Shown here one piece after another: positions 1-9,105 of a DNA stretch of 64,000 bases. The stretch lies in the NCBI GenBank assembly GCA_016195965.1, contig JACPYR010000030.1:42821-106820 (forward strand), read 5' to 3'. The stretch's first letter is position 1, and every line of letters begins with the position of its first letter. The notes beneath the pieces were generated by a model that did no database searches, had not been told where the DNA came from, and saw nothing but the letters and a program-made list of their open reading frames with translations. The position numbers were made by a program, and so were the translations under genes. Source of the stretch: Nitrosomonadales bacterium. Lineage in GTDB: Bacteria > Pseudomonadota > Gammaproteobacteria > Burkholderiales > Gallionellaceae.

Positions 1-1101
1 ACGACTACTTCGCTTACGGCCAGCGTACTGGCGAAGGGCGGTTTCGATCCGACCTTTGTGATCGGTGGAAAACTCAACAGCAGCGGCAGCAATGCCAAGC
101 TGGGCACCGGCGAGTTCATCGTGGTCGAGGCCGACGAGTCCGATGCTTCGTTCCTGTATTTGCAGCCGATATTGGCGGTGGTCACCAACATCGATGCCGA
201 TCATATGGAAACCTATGGTCACGATTTCGAAAAGCTCAAGCAGGCATTCGTGGATTTCGTCGAGCATTTGCCGTTCTATGGCAGGGCTATGCTGTGCGTG
301 GACGACGCCACGGTGCGGGATATTCTGCCGCGCATCAGCAAGCCAGTGACGACATACGGCATCAGCGAAGAGGCGCAGATACGTGCTGTCAATGTGCGTC
401 ATCAGGGCGGGCAGATGCGCTTCACGGCACAGTGTCGCCAGAACGGAGCGCCCAAGGATATAGACATCACGCTGAATCTGGCGGGCATGCATAACGTGTT
501 GAATGCGCTCGCGGCGATTGCGATCGCATTGGAAGTGGGCGTGGCAGATGACGCGATCATCGCGGCACTGGGGGAATTTCAGGGTGTCGGCAGACGCTTC
601 CAGCGATACGGTGAAATTCCCTTGCCCGATGGCGGCAGCTTCACGCTGATCGACGATTACGGGCATCACCCGGTAGAAATGCAGGCGACGCTGGCTGCGG
701 TACGCGGAGCGTTTCCCGGCAAGCGTCTGGTGCTGGCATTCCAGCCGCATCGTTACACGCGGACGCGCGATTTGTTCGAGGACTTCGTGCGAGTGCTGTG
801 CAGCGTGGATGCGCTGGTGCTGGCCGAAGTCTATGCGGCGGGAGAACCCGCAATCGTGGCGGCGGACGGGCGTGCGTTGATGCATGCCTTGCGTGTGGCG
901 GGGCAAAGCGAGGCGGTGTTTGTCGAAGATATCCAGCAGATGCCCAGAGCGATCATGCAGATGGCTAGGGATGGGGATGTGGTCATCACGATGGGTGCGG
1001 GTTCGATAGGCAGTACGCCGAATAAATTGCTGGGAAAAAATGATGGTGATGTGACCGGCAAAATGCCTGCGATGCAGCCACAACGTTTGGGTGAGCCATG
1101 A
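1..1101 (+). CDS. murC: UDP-N-acetylmuramate--L-alanine ligase (5' truncated by window)
   Basis: MurC adds L-alanine to UDP-N-acetylmuramic acid in the cytoplasm, the first amino acid step of peptidoglycan precursor synthesis. The reading frame is open from base 1, where the codons give [14 protein letters not shown], the tail of the Mur-ligase ATP-binding loop (GTHGKTTT). The first part of the protein therefore lies before the window, and the GTG at 58 is internal. Also visible are the [10 protein letters not shown] segment, the [11 protein letters not shown] segment and the DDYGHHPVE motif of the C-terminal domain. The stop overlaps the murB start by 4 nt, so the two are probably coupled. 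The order murC-murB-ddl-ftsQ-ftsA-ftsZ is the usual proteobacterial cluster. Confidence 0.95.
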   Translation, partial: TTTSLTASVLAKGGFDPTFVIGGKLNSSGSNAKLGTGEFIVVEADESDASFLYLQPILAVVTNIDADHMETYGHDFEKLKQAFVDFVEHLPFYGRAMLCVDDATVRDILPRISKPVTTYGISEEAQIRAVNVRHQGGQMRFTAQCRQNGAPKDIDITLNLAGMHNVLNALAAIAIALEVGVADDAIIAALGEFQGVGRRFQRYGEIPLPDGGSFTLIDDYGHHPVEMQATLAAVRGAFPGKRLVLAFQPHRYTRTRDLFEDFVRVLCSVDALVLAEVYAAGEPAIVAADGRALMHALRVAGQSEAVFVEDIQQMPRAIMQMARDGDVVITMGAGSIGSTPNKLLGKNDGDVTGKMPAMQPQRLGEP

Positions 1102-2087
1102 ACATGACAGAGCCGCAACATTTCACCGGTGAGGCATTGCGGGGCAAGTTGAGCCGCGATGTGGAGATGCGCAAGCACACCAGTTGGCGTGCCGGCGGTT
1201 TGGCTGCCCGCATGTACCAACCCGCCGATCTGGAGGACTTGCTGGTGTTCCTGCGCGCCCTGCCGGTTGACGAGCCGCTGTATGCGGTTGGGCTGGGCAG
1301 CAACCTGCTGGTGCGCGATGGCGGGTTGCGCGGCACGGTGCTGATGCTGCATGGGACATTGAGCGCGTTGCACTTGGAAATGGATGGCAGCGTCTATGCG
1401 GAAACCGGGGTGCCGGGAGCGAAGCTGGCGCGTTTTGCCGCGTTGCACAATTTGCGTGGAGCGGAATTTTTTGCCGGGATTCCCGGCACGCTGGGTGGGA
1501 TGCTGGCGATGAATGCCGGATGCTACGGCTGCGAGACCTGGGAGCGGGTGGTGCGCGTGCAAAGCGTGACCCGGCAGGGTGAAGTGCATGTGCGTACGCC
1601 AGCGGACTACGAGATCGGATACCGGAGTGTGAAGAGGATAGGGGAGCAGGGAGCGGGGAGCGAGGAGTGCGGAGCGCAATCCGGTCGTGTTCTATCCTCA
1701 ATCCCCGATCCACGCTCACCGGAAGAATTTTTTGTCTCCGCGACGATGAAGTTCGAGGCAGGCGACGGCGATGCCGCGAGACTAGCGATTAAGGAGTTGC
1801 TGGGCAAGCGCATCGCCAGCCAGCCGCTGAATCTGCCGAATGCCGGCTCGGTGTTCCGCAATCCGCCGGGCGACCATGCGGCACGTTTGATCGAGCAATG
1901 CGGCTTGAAAGGGAAGCAGATCGGGGGGGCGCAGGTGTCGGAGAAACATGCCAACTTTATTGTGAACACCGGCGGTGCGACCGCTGCAGATATCGAGAAT
2001 TTGATCGGTGAAGTGCAAGCCACGGTCGCCGCGCAGACTGGGGTGCAACTACATCCCGAAGTAAAAATTATTGGTGAAGCGAAATGA
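1098..2087 (+). CDS. murB: UDP-N-acetylenolpyruvoylglucosamine reductase with an unusual internal insertion
   Basis: MurB is the FAD/NADPH enzyme that reduces enolpyruvyl-UDP-GlcNAc to UDP-N-acetylmuramate. The N-terminal FAD domain is clear ([41 protein letters not shown]), as is the C-terminal domain ([30 protein letters not shown]). At 329 aa it is normal to slightly long. Between GYRSVK and EEFFVSA sit about 29 codons (roughly 1635-1721) rich in G, S, E and P that do not look like MurB; their DNA resembles the start of the neighbouring ddl gene. The reading frame stays open, so the enzyme is probably functional. It starts inside the murC stop and overlaps ddl by 4 nt. Confidence 0.93.
   Translation: MNMTEPQHFTGEALRGKLSRDVEMRKHTSWRAGGLAARMYQPADLEDLLVFLRALPVDEPLYAVGLGSNLLVRDGGLRGTVLMLHGTLSALHLEMDGSVYAETGVPGAKLARFAALHNLRGAEFFAGIPGTLGGMLAMNAGCYGCETWERVVRVQSVTRQGEVHVRTPADYEIGYRSVKRIGEQGAGSEECGAQSGRVLSSIPDPRSPEEFFVSATMKFEAGDGDAARLAIKELLGKRIASQPLNLPNAGSVFRNPPGDHAARLIEQCGLKGKQIGGAQVSEKHANFIVNTGGATAADIENLIGEVQATVAAQTGVQLHPEVKIIGEAK
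1635..1721. repeat. repeat-like insertion within murB
   Basis: The stretch begins purine-rich (repeated GGGAGC/GGAGCG units) and ends in an ATCCTCAATCCCCGATCC-type tract. A similar tract, ATCCTCGACCCTCGATCC, occurs at about 2098-2115 at the start of ddl. This suggests a dispersed low-complexity element that entered a coding region in frame. That it is a repeat is inferred from this one resemblance. Confidence 0.4.
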
Positions 2088-3025
2088 ACATGACTCAATC
2101 CTCGACCCTCGATCCCAGATCCTTCGGAAGGGTTGCGGTGTTGTTCGGAGGGAAGTCCGCCGAGCGCGAGGTGTCGTTGAAAAGCGGTGCGGCAGTGCTG
2201 GCGGCGTTGCTGCGCAGCGGCGTGGATGCGCATGCATTCGATCCTGCTACGCAGAATTTGCAGGCATTGGCCGACGATGGTTTTGACCGGGTCTTCATCG
2301 CGCTGCATGGACGCTTCGGTGAGGATGGCACGGTACAGGGCGCACTGGAGTTGCTGGGCATCCCTTATACCGGCAGCGGGGTGATGGCTTCCGCGCTGGG
2401 TATGGACAAGTGGCGCACCAAACTGGTGTGGCAAGCGGCCGGATTGCCTATTCCGGAATATGAATTGCTGACGGCAGAAACCGATAGTCAGGCATTGGTC
2501 CAAAAACTGGGTTTGCCATTGTTCGTCAAGCCGGCCAATGAAGGCTCCAGCGTCGGGATCAGCAAAGTGAAAGCGGTCGGCGAATTGTCTGCTGCATATC
2601 GCGACGCTGCCCGGTACGACAAGCTGGTGCTCGCGGAAAGTTTCATAGGTGGAGGCGAATATACCGTTGCGATTCTGGGCGATCGGGCATTGCCGGTGAT
2701 CAAGATTGAGCCAGCCAATGAATTCTACGACTACGAGGCGAAATATTTGCGCAATGACACACGCTATTTGTGCCCGAGCGATTTGAGCGAACCGCAAGAA
2801 GCCGAGATGCAGAATCTGGCTAAACAGGCATTTGCGTTGATAGGAGGGCAAGGCTGGGGGCGAGTGGATTTTCTGAGGGATAAGTCGGGGAAGCCCTATC
2901 TGCTCGAAGTGAACACCTCGCCGGGAATGACCGATCACAGCCTGGTCCCGATGGCGGCACGTCAGGCAGGGATGAGCTTCGAGCAACTGGTGTTGAGCGT
3001 ATTGGAGCTGGCGCATGTGGGATAA
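2084..3025 (+). CDS. ddl: D-alanine--D-alanine ligase
   Basis: Ddl joins two D-alanines with ATP to make the dipeptide added to the peptidoglycan precursor by MurF. The 313-aa protein has the usual ATP-grasp layout: an N-terminal [14 protein letters not shown] loop, then [16 protein letters not shown], the [17 protein letters not shown] nucleotide-binding segment, and the C-terminal [18 protein letters not shown] with the metal-binding and substrate residues. The first dozen residues ([13 protein letters not shown]) are not conserved in the family and derive from the repeat-like DNA also found in murB, so the ancestral start may have been nearer FGRVAVL. It overlaps murB by 4 nt and ftsQ by 11 nt. 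Confidence 0.95.
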   Translation: MNMTQSSTLDPRSFGRVAVLFGGKSAEREVSLKSGAAVLAALLRSGVDAHAFDPATQNLQALADDGFDRVFIALHGRFGEDGTVQGALELLGIPYTGSGVMASALGMDKWRTKLVWQAAGLPIPEYELLTAETDSQALVQKLGLPLFVKPANEGSSVGISKVKAVGELSAAYRDAARYDKLVLAESFIGGGEYTVAILGDRALPVIKIEPANEFYDYEAKYLRNDTRYLCPSDLSEPQEAEMQNLAKQAFALIGGQGWGRVDFLRDKSGKPYLLEVNTSPGMTDHSLVPMAARQAGMSFEQLVLSVLELAHVG

Positions 3026-3752
3026 CGCGATACTGTTGCGCAATCTTGCCAACGCGCTGCTGGTATTCAGCATGTGCGCGGTGTTGTATGGCATGGCATA
3101 TTACGTGACGCATTTGCCGGGCTTGTTTCCGCTGCACAGCGTGCGTTTGAGTGCGGCACCGCAACGGGTTGATGCGAAAAAAGTGCTGCAGGTGGCTCGC
3201 AAAGAAATTCAGGGAAATTTTTTTACGGTGGATATCGAACGCTTGAGAGGGGCATTGGAAACGCTGCCGTGGGTGCGCAATGTCAGTATTCGCCGTGAAT
3301 TTCCAGATGGATTGGGTGTGCAGCTGGAGGAGCATCAGGCGTTGGCGCGCTGGAATGATACGGCGCTGGTGAACAGGCAGGGAGAAGTTTTTTATGCGAC
3401 GAGCGAGCAAATGCTGCCGGGCTTTATCGGGCAGGATGGCGGATCGGCTGAAGTTGCCCGGCAGTACGAGCAATTCAGCCAGCAACTGGCCGCGCTGAAT
3501 TTGCAGGTGGCCCGGATCGCATTGTCGCCGCGCCATGCCTGGCAATTGCTTTTAAGCAACGGCATGGTGCTGGAGTTGGGGCGTGAAGATGTGCAGCAGC
3601 GTTTGGCGAGATTCGTGGAGGTATACCCATATAGTCTCGCGATACAGAAAACGGCGAGTGGGCGGCAGAAGGCGGAAGGCGCGGTGGCTTATGTGGATTT
3701 GCGCTACCGCAACGGATTTTCAGTCAGGCGGAATGCAAATGAAAGAGGATAA
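3015..3752 (+). CDS. ftsQ: cell division protein FtsQ
   Basis: FtsQ is a bitopic inner-membrane divisome protein that links early ring components to FtsB/FtsL in the periplasm. The 245-aa protein has a short cytoplasmic N-terminus, one membrane segment (about residues 13-32), a POTRA region ([18 protein letters not shown]...[35 protein letters not shown]), and the C-terminal beta domain ending [16 protein letters not shown] short SGRQKAEGA stretch before VAYVDLRY is low complexity. It overlaps ddl by 11 nt and precedes ftsA with an 84-nt gap. Confidence 0.93.
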   Translation: MWDNAILLRNLANALLVFSMCAVLYGMAYYVTHLPGLFPLHSVRLSAAPQRVDAKKVLQVARKEIQGNFFTVDIERLRGALETLPWVRNVSIRREFPDGLGVQLEEHQALARWNDTALVNRQGEVFYATSEQMLPGFIGQDGGSAEVARQYEQFSQQLAALNLQVARIALSPRHAWQLLLSNGMVLELGREDVQQRLARFVEVYPYSLAIQKTASGRQKAEGAVAYVDLRYRNGFSVRRNANERG

Positions 3753-3836
3753 ATCGGAGCGTGGGGTGGATGATCAAGCGCGGATTTTCAGGTTGCGGAT
3801 TTCGCCATCCATCCTCTGGTGTAAGGAGAACGGGTA

Positions 3837-5072
3837 ATGAGTAGAAACAAGGAAATAAAAAATTTGATAGTCGGGCTGGATATCGGCACTTCAAAGATCG
3901 TGGTCATTGTCGGCGAGGTGAAGCAGGACGGCTCGCTGGAAGTGATAGGCATGGGCATGCACCAGTCATCGGGGATGAAGAAGGGCATGGTGGTCAACAT
4001 CGAGGCGACCGTGGGCGCGATTCAGCGCGCGCTGGAAGAGGCCGAGTTGATGGCGGACTGCAAAATCACCGAGGTATATACCGGCATAGCGGGCAGCCAT
4101 ATCCGCAGCATCAATTCGCGCGGCATGGTGAAGATCAAAGAAAAAGAAGTTGCTGCCGCGGACATCGAGCGTGTGATTGAGACAGCCAGCTCGATCAGTT
4201 TGCCGGGGGATCAGCAGATTCTGCATATCCTTGAGCAGGAATTCAGCATCGACGGGCAGGATGGCATCAAGAAGCCGATGGGCATGAGCGGTATGCGCCT
4301 GGATGTCGAGGTACACATCATCAGTGGCGCGGTGTCTGCTGTGCAGAACATCATGAAGTGCATCCACCGCTGCGGCCTGGAGGTGAACGAGTTGATCCTG
4401 CAACCGCTGGCATCCAGCAAGGCGGTGCTGGCCGACGACGAGAAAGAGCTGGGGGTGTGTCTCGTCGATATCGGCGGGGGCACCACCGATATCGCGGTAT
4501 TCACCGGCGGGGCGATACGCCACACCGCAGTGATCCCGATTGCCGGCGATCAGATCACCAATGACATCGCGATGGCGCTGCGCACGCCGACACAGGATGC
4601 CGAGGACATCAAGATCAAGCACGGCTGCGCGTTGCGCCAATTGGCCGACGGGGGCGTGATTGAGGTGCCCGGCGTGGGGGATCGCGGGCCGCGCACGTTG
4701 AGCAGCCAAACCCTGGCGGAGGTGATCGAGCCGCACGTCGAGGAATTGTATTCGCTGGTGCAGCAGGAGTTGCGCCGCAGCGGTTTCGAGGAGTTGTTGT
4801 CGTCGGGAATCGTGATTACCGGGGGAAGCAGCGCCATGCAGGGCATGGTCGAGCTGGGCGAGGAGATATTCCATCTGCCGGTGCGCCTGGGCATACCGAA
4901 ATATATCGGCGGGCTGTCAGATGTCGTGAAAACACCGCGTCTGGCTACGGGGGTGGGGCTGTTGCTGTACGGCATGGAGCACCATCAAAGCAATGTGGAT
5001 AGGCGTATGGAATCGAGTTCGCTGGGCGACGTATTTGCAAGAATGAAAATCTGGTTTCAGGGAAATTTTTAG
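3837..5072 (+). CDS. ftsA: cell division protein FtsA
   Basis: FtsA is the actin-like ATPase that anchors the FtsZ ring to the inner membrane. The start at 3837 has a good ribosome site (TAAGGAGAACGGGTAATG). Actin-fold motifs are visible: GLDIGTSKIVVIVGE near the N-terminus, VDIGGGTTDIAVF (phosphate 2 loop) in the middle, and GIVITGGSSAMQGM (adenosine loop). The C-terminus SLGDVFARMKIWFQGNF is the amphipathic membrane-targeting helix. The length of 411 aa is normal. It lies between ftsQ and ftsZ as expected. Confidence 0.97.
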   Translation: MSRNKEIKNLIVGLDIGTSKIVVIVGEVKQDGSLEVIGMGMHQSSGMKKGMVVNIEATVGAIQRALEEAELMADCKITEVYTGIAGSHIRSINSRGMVKIKEKEVAAADIERVIETASSISLPGDQQILHILEQEFSIDGQDGIKKPMGMSGMRLDVEVHIISGAVSAVQNIMKCIHRCGLEVNELILQPLASSKAVLADDEKELGVCLVDIGGGTTDIAVFTGGAIRHTAVIPIAGDQITNDIAMALRTPTQDAEDIKIKHGCALRQLADGGVIEVPGVGDRGPRTLSSQTLAEVIEPHVEELYSLVQQELRRSGFEELLSSGIVITGGSSAMQGMVELGEEIFHLPVRLGIPKYIGGLSDVVKTPRLATGVGLLLYGMEHHQSNVDRRMESSSLGDVFARMKIWFQGNF

Positions 5073-5135
5073 AGGTTAGTTGTTCCGGTATTACTTGGGG
5101 TGGATTTTCGCAATTATTATTTTAAGGAGAGCACG

Positions 5136-6302
5136 ATGTTTGAAATCATGGAAGCACAAACTCAGGACGCAGTGATCAAGGTGGTTGGTGTGGGCGGTTG
5201 CGGCGGCAATGCGGTAGATCATATGATAGACCAGGGCGTGCAGGGGGTAGAGTTCATCGTGATCAATACCGATGCGCAGGCTCTCAAGCGCAGCAAGGCG
5301 CCGACCCAGTTGCAGATCGGTGTGAATATCACCAAGGGTCTGGGTGCGGGGGCCAAGCCTTCGGTCGGGCAGGCGGCAGCGGAAGAAGACCGAGATAAAA
5401 TCAGGGAGATACTGGCCGGAGCGCACATGGTATTCATCACTGCGGGCATGGGCGGAGGAACCGGAACCGGTGCCGCGCCTATCGTCGCGCAAATCGCCAA
5501 GGAGATGGATATCCTGACGGTAGCGGTGGTCACTAAACCATTTTCCTATGAAGGTAACAGGATGCGCTATGCCAAGGCCGGTATCGAGTCGCTAACAGAA
5601 TACGTCGATTCGTTGATCATAGTGCCCAACTCCAAGCTGATGGAGGTGCTGGGCAATGATGTTACCGTGCCGGAAGCCTTCAAAGCGGCCAATGGCGTGT
5701 TACAGGGTGCGGTGGCCGGTATTGCCGAAGTGATCAACGTGCCAGGTTTGATCAATGTGGATTTCGCCGACGTGCGCACCGTGATGTCGGAAAACGGCAT
5801 GGCGATGATGGGTTCAGCGGTTGCTTCTGGGCAGGACAGAGCAAGGGTCGCCGCGGAGCGCGCCATTGCCAGCCCGTTGCTGGAAGACGTGGATATGTCT
5901 GGTGCGCGCGGTGTGCTGGTGAATATCACCTCGTCGAATCAGCTGAAGCTGAAAGAAATTGACGATGTGATGGAATGTGTCCAGTTTGCCGCAGAAGAGG
6001 CGACCGTGATCGTCGGCTCGGTGTTCGATGAGGCGATGGGAGATGGAATGCGCGTGACCGTTGTCGCTACCGGTCTTGGTGCGCCTTTGGCGCGCAAGCA
6101 ACCCAAGCCGGAAATCGTCTATCAGAATCAGGATTATCAGCGCACCGGCACACATGACGAACCGGTGTCCAGCGTGAATTACGGAGAGCTGGAAACGCCT
6201 ACTATCATGAGGAGCGGACGTAGGGCGGCGGTAGATGCGATGGAGAAATCCGGCGTGGATACCTATGATATCCCTTCTTTCTTGCGCAAACAGGCAGATT
6301 AA
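5136..6302 (+). CDS. ftsZ: cell division protein FtsZ
   Basis: FtsZ is the tubulin-like GTPase that polymerises at mid-cell into the Z ring. The start at 5136 is chosen over the in-frame ATG at 5100 because AAGGAGA lies at the right distance (5124-5130) and FtsZ proteins begin close to this point (MFEIMEAQ). The protein is 388 aa. The GTP-binding signature GGGTGTGAAPIVA, the N-terminal VGVGGCGGNAVDHM and the T7-loop NVDFADVRTVM are intact. The conserved C-terminal peptide DIPSFLRKQ, which contacts FtsA, is present at the end. Confidence 0.97.
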   Translation: MFEIMEAQTQDAVIKVVGVGGCGGNAVDHMIDQGVQGVEFIVINTDAQALKRSKAPTQLQIGVNITKGLGAGAKPSVGQAAAEEDRDKIREILAGAHMVFITAGMGGGTGTGAAPIVAQIAKEMDILTVAVVTKPFSYEGNRMRYAKAGIESLTEYVDSLIIVPNSKLMEVLGNDVTVPEAFKAANGVLQGAVAGIAEVINVPGLINVDFADVRTVMSENGMAMMGSAVASGQDRARVAAERAIASPLLEDVDMSGARGVLVNITSSNQLKLKEIDDVMECVQFAAEEATVIVGSVFDEAMGDGMRVTVVATGLGAPLARKQPKPEIVYQNQDYQRTGTHDEPVSSVNYGELETPTIMRSGRRAAVDAMEKSGVDTYDIPSFLRKQAD

Positions 6303-6398
6303 AAGATGGTGTGCGGCGTAGTCGTTTATTTTCGATCCTTAATCCTTTAGTGGGGCTGTGGTAATATAAACATTATGGTTTCGGTTATTAAGGCAGCA

Positions 6399-7310
6399 AT
6401 GGTCAAGCAACGAACCTTAAAGAATTCCGTCAGCGTGACGGGAGTCGGCTTGCACAGTGGCGAGAAAGTCATGCTGGGTTTGCGTCCGGCGCCGGTTAAT
6501 ACCGGTATCGTGTTTCGCCGTGTGGATGTCAAACCGGTCGAGGAGATCCGCGCGCGAGCCGATCTGGTGCACGACACGCGTCTGTCAACTTGCATGGAAC
6601 AGCGCGGGGTGCGCATTGCCACCGTTGAGCATCTGATGTCTGCATTGGCCGGGTTGGGCGTGGATAATGCTTATGTGGACCTGGACAGTGCAGAAGTGCC
6701 GATCATGGATGGAAGTGCCGGTACGTTCGTTTTTCTGCTGCAATCCGCGGGTATTGTCGAGCAATCTGCCGCCAAGAAATTCATCCGCATCAAAAAAACC
6801 ATAGAGGTAAAGCAAGGTGACAAATGGGTGCGCTTCGAACCGCATTCGGGTTACAAATTAACCTTTACGATCAATTTCGCCCATCCGGTATTTGCCAATA
6901 CCAGGCAGCACGTCACGATAGATCTGGGCGAGGAATCTTACGTGCGCGACATCAGTCGGGCGCGTACTTTCGGTTTCATGCAGGATGTCGAATATATGCG
7001 CTCGCAAGGCTTGGCGCTGGGCGGCAGCCTGGACAACGCGATCGTGATGGACGATTACCGCGTGCTGAACGCGGACGGCTTGCGCTTTGAGGACGAGTTC
7101 GTCAAGCACAAGGTGCTGGATGCGATCGGCGATCTGTACTTGCTCGGGCACCCGCTGATAGGTGCGTTCTCCGGTTACAAATCCGGTCATGCCTTGAATA
7201 ACGCCCTGTTGCGCGAATTGCTGGCTGATGAGCAGGCTTGGGAGTTCGTCACATTCGATAGCGTGGAAGACGCCCCCTCGTTTTTGCGGCTGCAGCTGCA
7301 GTCTATTTAA
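6399..7310 (+). CDS. lpxC: UDP-3-O-acyl-N-acetylglucosamine deacetylase
   Basis: LpxC is the zinc deacetylase that commits UDP-acyl-GlcNAc to lipid A synthesis in the cytoplasm. The start at 6399 ([11 protein letters not shown]) matches the family's conserved N-terminus (M-x-KQRTLK) and has AAGG just upstream; an earlier ATG at 6375 would add eight unconserved residues. Zinc ligands are visible: His in [16 protein letters not shown], and the His and Asp of [15 protein letters not shown]. The late His in [10 protein letters not shown] is also present. The 303-aa length is standard. Its place after ftsZ is typical for proteobacteria, and it marks a Gram-negative with LPS. Confidence 0.96.
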   Translation: MVKQRTLKNSVSVTGVGLHSGEKVMLGLRPAPVNTGIVFRRVDVKPVEEIRARADLVHDTRLSTCMEQRGVRIATVEHLMSALAGLGVDNAYVDLDSAEVPIMDGSAGTFVFLLQSAGIVEQSAAKKFIRIKKTIEVKQGDKWVRFEPHSGYKLTFTINFAHPVFANTRQHVTIDLGEESYVRDISRARTFGFMQDVEYMRSQGLALGGSLDNAIVMDDYRVLNADGLRFEDEFVKHKVLDAIGDLYLLGHPLIGAFSGYKSGHALNNALLRELLADEQAWEFVTFDSVEDAPSFLRLQLQSI

Positions 7311-7399
7311 GCTTTCCGCGCATTCCTGCGGCAACTTCGCCATCCCGCGTGCGGGGCACAGGGAACTCATTCGGCAGCAAATTTATACGTGGAAACACT

Positions 7400-7600
7400 A
7401 TGTTGATCCTGCGTTTATTGATCGTGCTGGTGGCCTTGTTGCTGGTATTAAGCGGCGGGATGTATGTCTTTACCCGCAATCCCCGCTATATGCAGTTTGC
7501 CTGGCAAACGTTGCGCTTCACTGTGCTGTTCCTGCTGGTGTTTGCCTTGTTGTTTTTGTTGGAGCGCTACGTGCTGGTCGGCTGGCTGGCGATCCTGTAA
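7400..7600 (+). CDS. small two-helix membrane protein
   Basis: This is a 66-aa protein made almost entirely of two hydrophobic helices (LRLLIVLVALLLVLSGGMYVF and FTVLFLLVFALLFLLERYVLVG) joined by the short polar link TRNPRYMQFAWQ. The ATG at 7400 is preferred over upstream in-frame starts because the added residues are polar and unconserved-looking. The ribosome site is weak (GGAAAC). The layout resembles short uncharacterised proteins found after lpxC in betaproteobacteria, but I do not recognise a function. It is likely an inner-membrane protein of unknown role. Confidence 0.65.
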   Translation: MLILRLLIVLVALLLVLSGGMYVFTRNPRYMQFAWQTLRFTVLFLLVFALLFLLERYVLVGWLAIL

Positions 7601-7630
7601 AGGGGCGCTGGGCATCCTGAGCGGAGCTGG

Positions 7631-8062
7631 CTAGTTTTTTGAGCGGGCCATTTTTTCCAGCGCCAGCTTGAGCGGCGAGTTGTCGCTCAGGCTGTAGCTG
7701 AGTTCATGCAGTGCGTTTTGTGCTGTTTTGCTCAATTTATGAGGGGTTGGTTTGGGCTGAAGACGGTCGAAGGAAACTTGCACCTTGACGCGGATTCCGC
7801 TAACCTCGCAGCCGATGCCCTGCATCCGGACAGCCAATTCGGGTGCAAGTTGCCGGAATTTGGCGGCAACGGTGGCATTGGCAACGGCGATACTGAGCGT
7901 GCCCAGGTGCAGTCCCAATACTTGAATCTGGCTGGATTGCACAAGATGAGCGGGGGCGATACGGATAAATTGTTGTTGCAAAGCCGATAAAGCCTGGGCT
8001 TTTACCAGCAATGGGCGAAGTTCCTGGTCGTTGCGCAGCAATGTTTTTAGATGTTGTGCCAC
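7631..8062 (-). CDS. DUF721/DciA-family protein
   Basis: This 143-aa protein has the DUF721 pattern: an N-terminal helical part (MAQHLKTLLRNDQELRPLLVKAQALSALQQQF) followed by a small alpha/beta region (LGTLSIAVANATVAAKFRQLAPELAVRM) and a short tail. DUF721 includes DciA, the ancestral loader or operator of the replicative helicase DnaB, which acts at oriC. Its position opposite the flanking genes and next to secA is common in proteobacteria. The N-terminal KH-like core is present but divergent, so a DciA role is a family inference. Confidence 0.75.
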   Translation of the reverse strand: MAQHLKTLLRNDQELRPLLVKAQALSALQQQFIRIAPAHLVQSSQIQVLGLHLGTLSIAVANATVAAKFRQLAPELAVRMQGIGCEVSGIRVKVQVSFDRLQPKPTPHKLSKTAQNALHELSYSLSDNSPLKLALEKMARSKN

Positions 8063-8096
8063 AAAGAGTTTAGATTACTTATAAGAAGGGGGAAGC

Positions 8097-9017
8097 ATGA
8101 ATATTATTCTAGTTTCCAATCGTTTGGCAAAAACTCGCAGCTTTACGCTGAGCGGATTGCAAATCGTTCTTTTGCTGATGATGTTGTCCGGTTTGATGCT
8201 GGGTGCGGCATTAGCCATGCAGTATGCACTGGTGCGCTTCGCCCCGGAAGGGTTGAGCGACGAAATCCGCACCCTGCTGTCCGAGGTGCAGAACGACGAG
8301 CAGCAGAAACAGAAATTTTATCTGCATAGCAGCCTGGATGCGATGGCGGTCAGGGTCGGGCAGATGCAGGCGCAGGTGCAGCGGCTGGATGCGTTGGGTG
8401 TGCGCCTGGCCAAGTTGACCGGCATGAAACCGGAGGAGTTCCAGTTTTCCCAACCTCCTGCACAGGGCGGGCCGCTGGTGACTTATCCAGCTCAGAAAAT
8501 GTCGGGGAATGATCTGGATCAGCAGCTGGAGCGATTGAGCCACGTGCTCAGCGACCGCAGCGATAAATTGCTGGCGCTGGAAACCATGTTGTTGCAGAAC
8601 CAATTGAGCCGCAAGTTGCTGCCTTCCATTCCGCCGGTCCATCTGGGTTTTTATTCCTCGAATTTTGGCTGGCGTATCGATCCGTTCACCGGCGCTAATG
8701 CGATGCATGAAGGGGTGGATTTCGTCGCGGACGTCGGAACGCCGATCTATGCGTCGGCCGGCGGTGTAGTCGCCTATGCGAGTTACCATCCGCAGTATGG
8801 TAATATGGTAGAGATTGATCATGGTAATGATATCGTCACACGCTATGGACATACTTCAAAAATGCTGGTGCAAGTGGGGCAGGTGGTCAGGCGTGGCGAA
8901 AAGATTGCCGAGGTGGGAAATACCGGACGCTCTACCGGGAACCACTTGCATTTTGAAGTCCGTTATAAAGGTATCGCTCAGAACCCCGTGCGCTTTTTAG
9001 AAAAAGCCGCCAGTTAA
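8097..9017 (+). CDS. M23-family peptidoglycan endopeptidase
   Basis: This is a 306-aa envelope peptidase. A single N-terminal membrane segment (about residues 21-42, [21 protein letters not shown]) is followed by a coiled-coil-like region (residues about 60-165) and a C-terminal LytM domain. The LytM zinc motifs are visible: [16 protein letters not shown] (the H-x(3)-D pair) and NHLHFEVR (HxH). With all ligands present it is likely catalytically active on peptide cross-links, similar to MepM/NlpD-type proteins. It sits immediately upstream of secA but is separated from it by a strong terminator. Confidence 0.88.
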   Translation: MNIILVSNRLAKTRSFTLSGLQIVLLLMMLSGLMLGAALAMQYALVRFAPEGLSDEIRTLLSEVQNDEQQKQKFYLHSSLDAMAVRVGQMQAQVQRLDALGVRLAKLTGMKPEEFQFSQPPAQGGPLVTYPAQKMSGNDLDQQLERLSHVLSDRSDKLLALETMLLQNQLSRKLLPSIPPVHLGFYSSNFGWRIDPFTGANAMHEGVDFVADVGTPIYASAGGVVAYASYHPQYGNMVEIDHGNDIVTRYGHTSKMLVQVGQVVRRGEKIAEVGNTGRSTGNHLHFEVRYKGIAQNPVRFLEKAAS

Positions 9018-9035
9018 CAGTTTGAATATTGGTGA

Positions 9036-9070
9036 GGGTGAGGTGGTGGCCGCCTCACCCTTTGTTATTT
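9036..9070 (+). terminator. rho-independent terminator after the M23 peptidase
   Basis: An 11-bp GC-rich stem (GGGTGAGGTGG / CCGCCTCACCC, one G-U pair) with a 3-nt loop is followed by TTTGTTATTT. It lies 19 nt after the peptidase stop and before the secA start, which also argues against the secA start at 9022. Confidence 0.85.
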
Positions 9071-9105
9071 GCAGTCAAAAATTTTATTTTGTAGTTTGGA
9101 AAACC

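Noticed and set aside
831..1679. 282-codon minus-strand frame opposite murC and murB
   Set aside because: Shadow of conserved plus-strand genes; no family features.
1607..3094. 495-codon minus-strand frame across murB and ddl
   Set aside because: It lies opposite two conserved genes, and its product is a low-quality translation rich in His, Arg and Gln with no motif.
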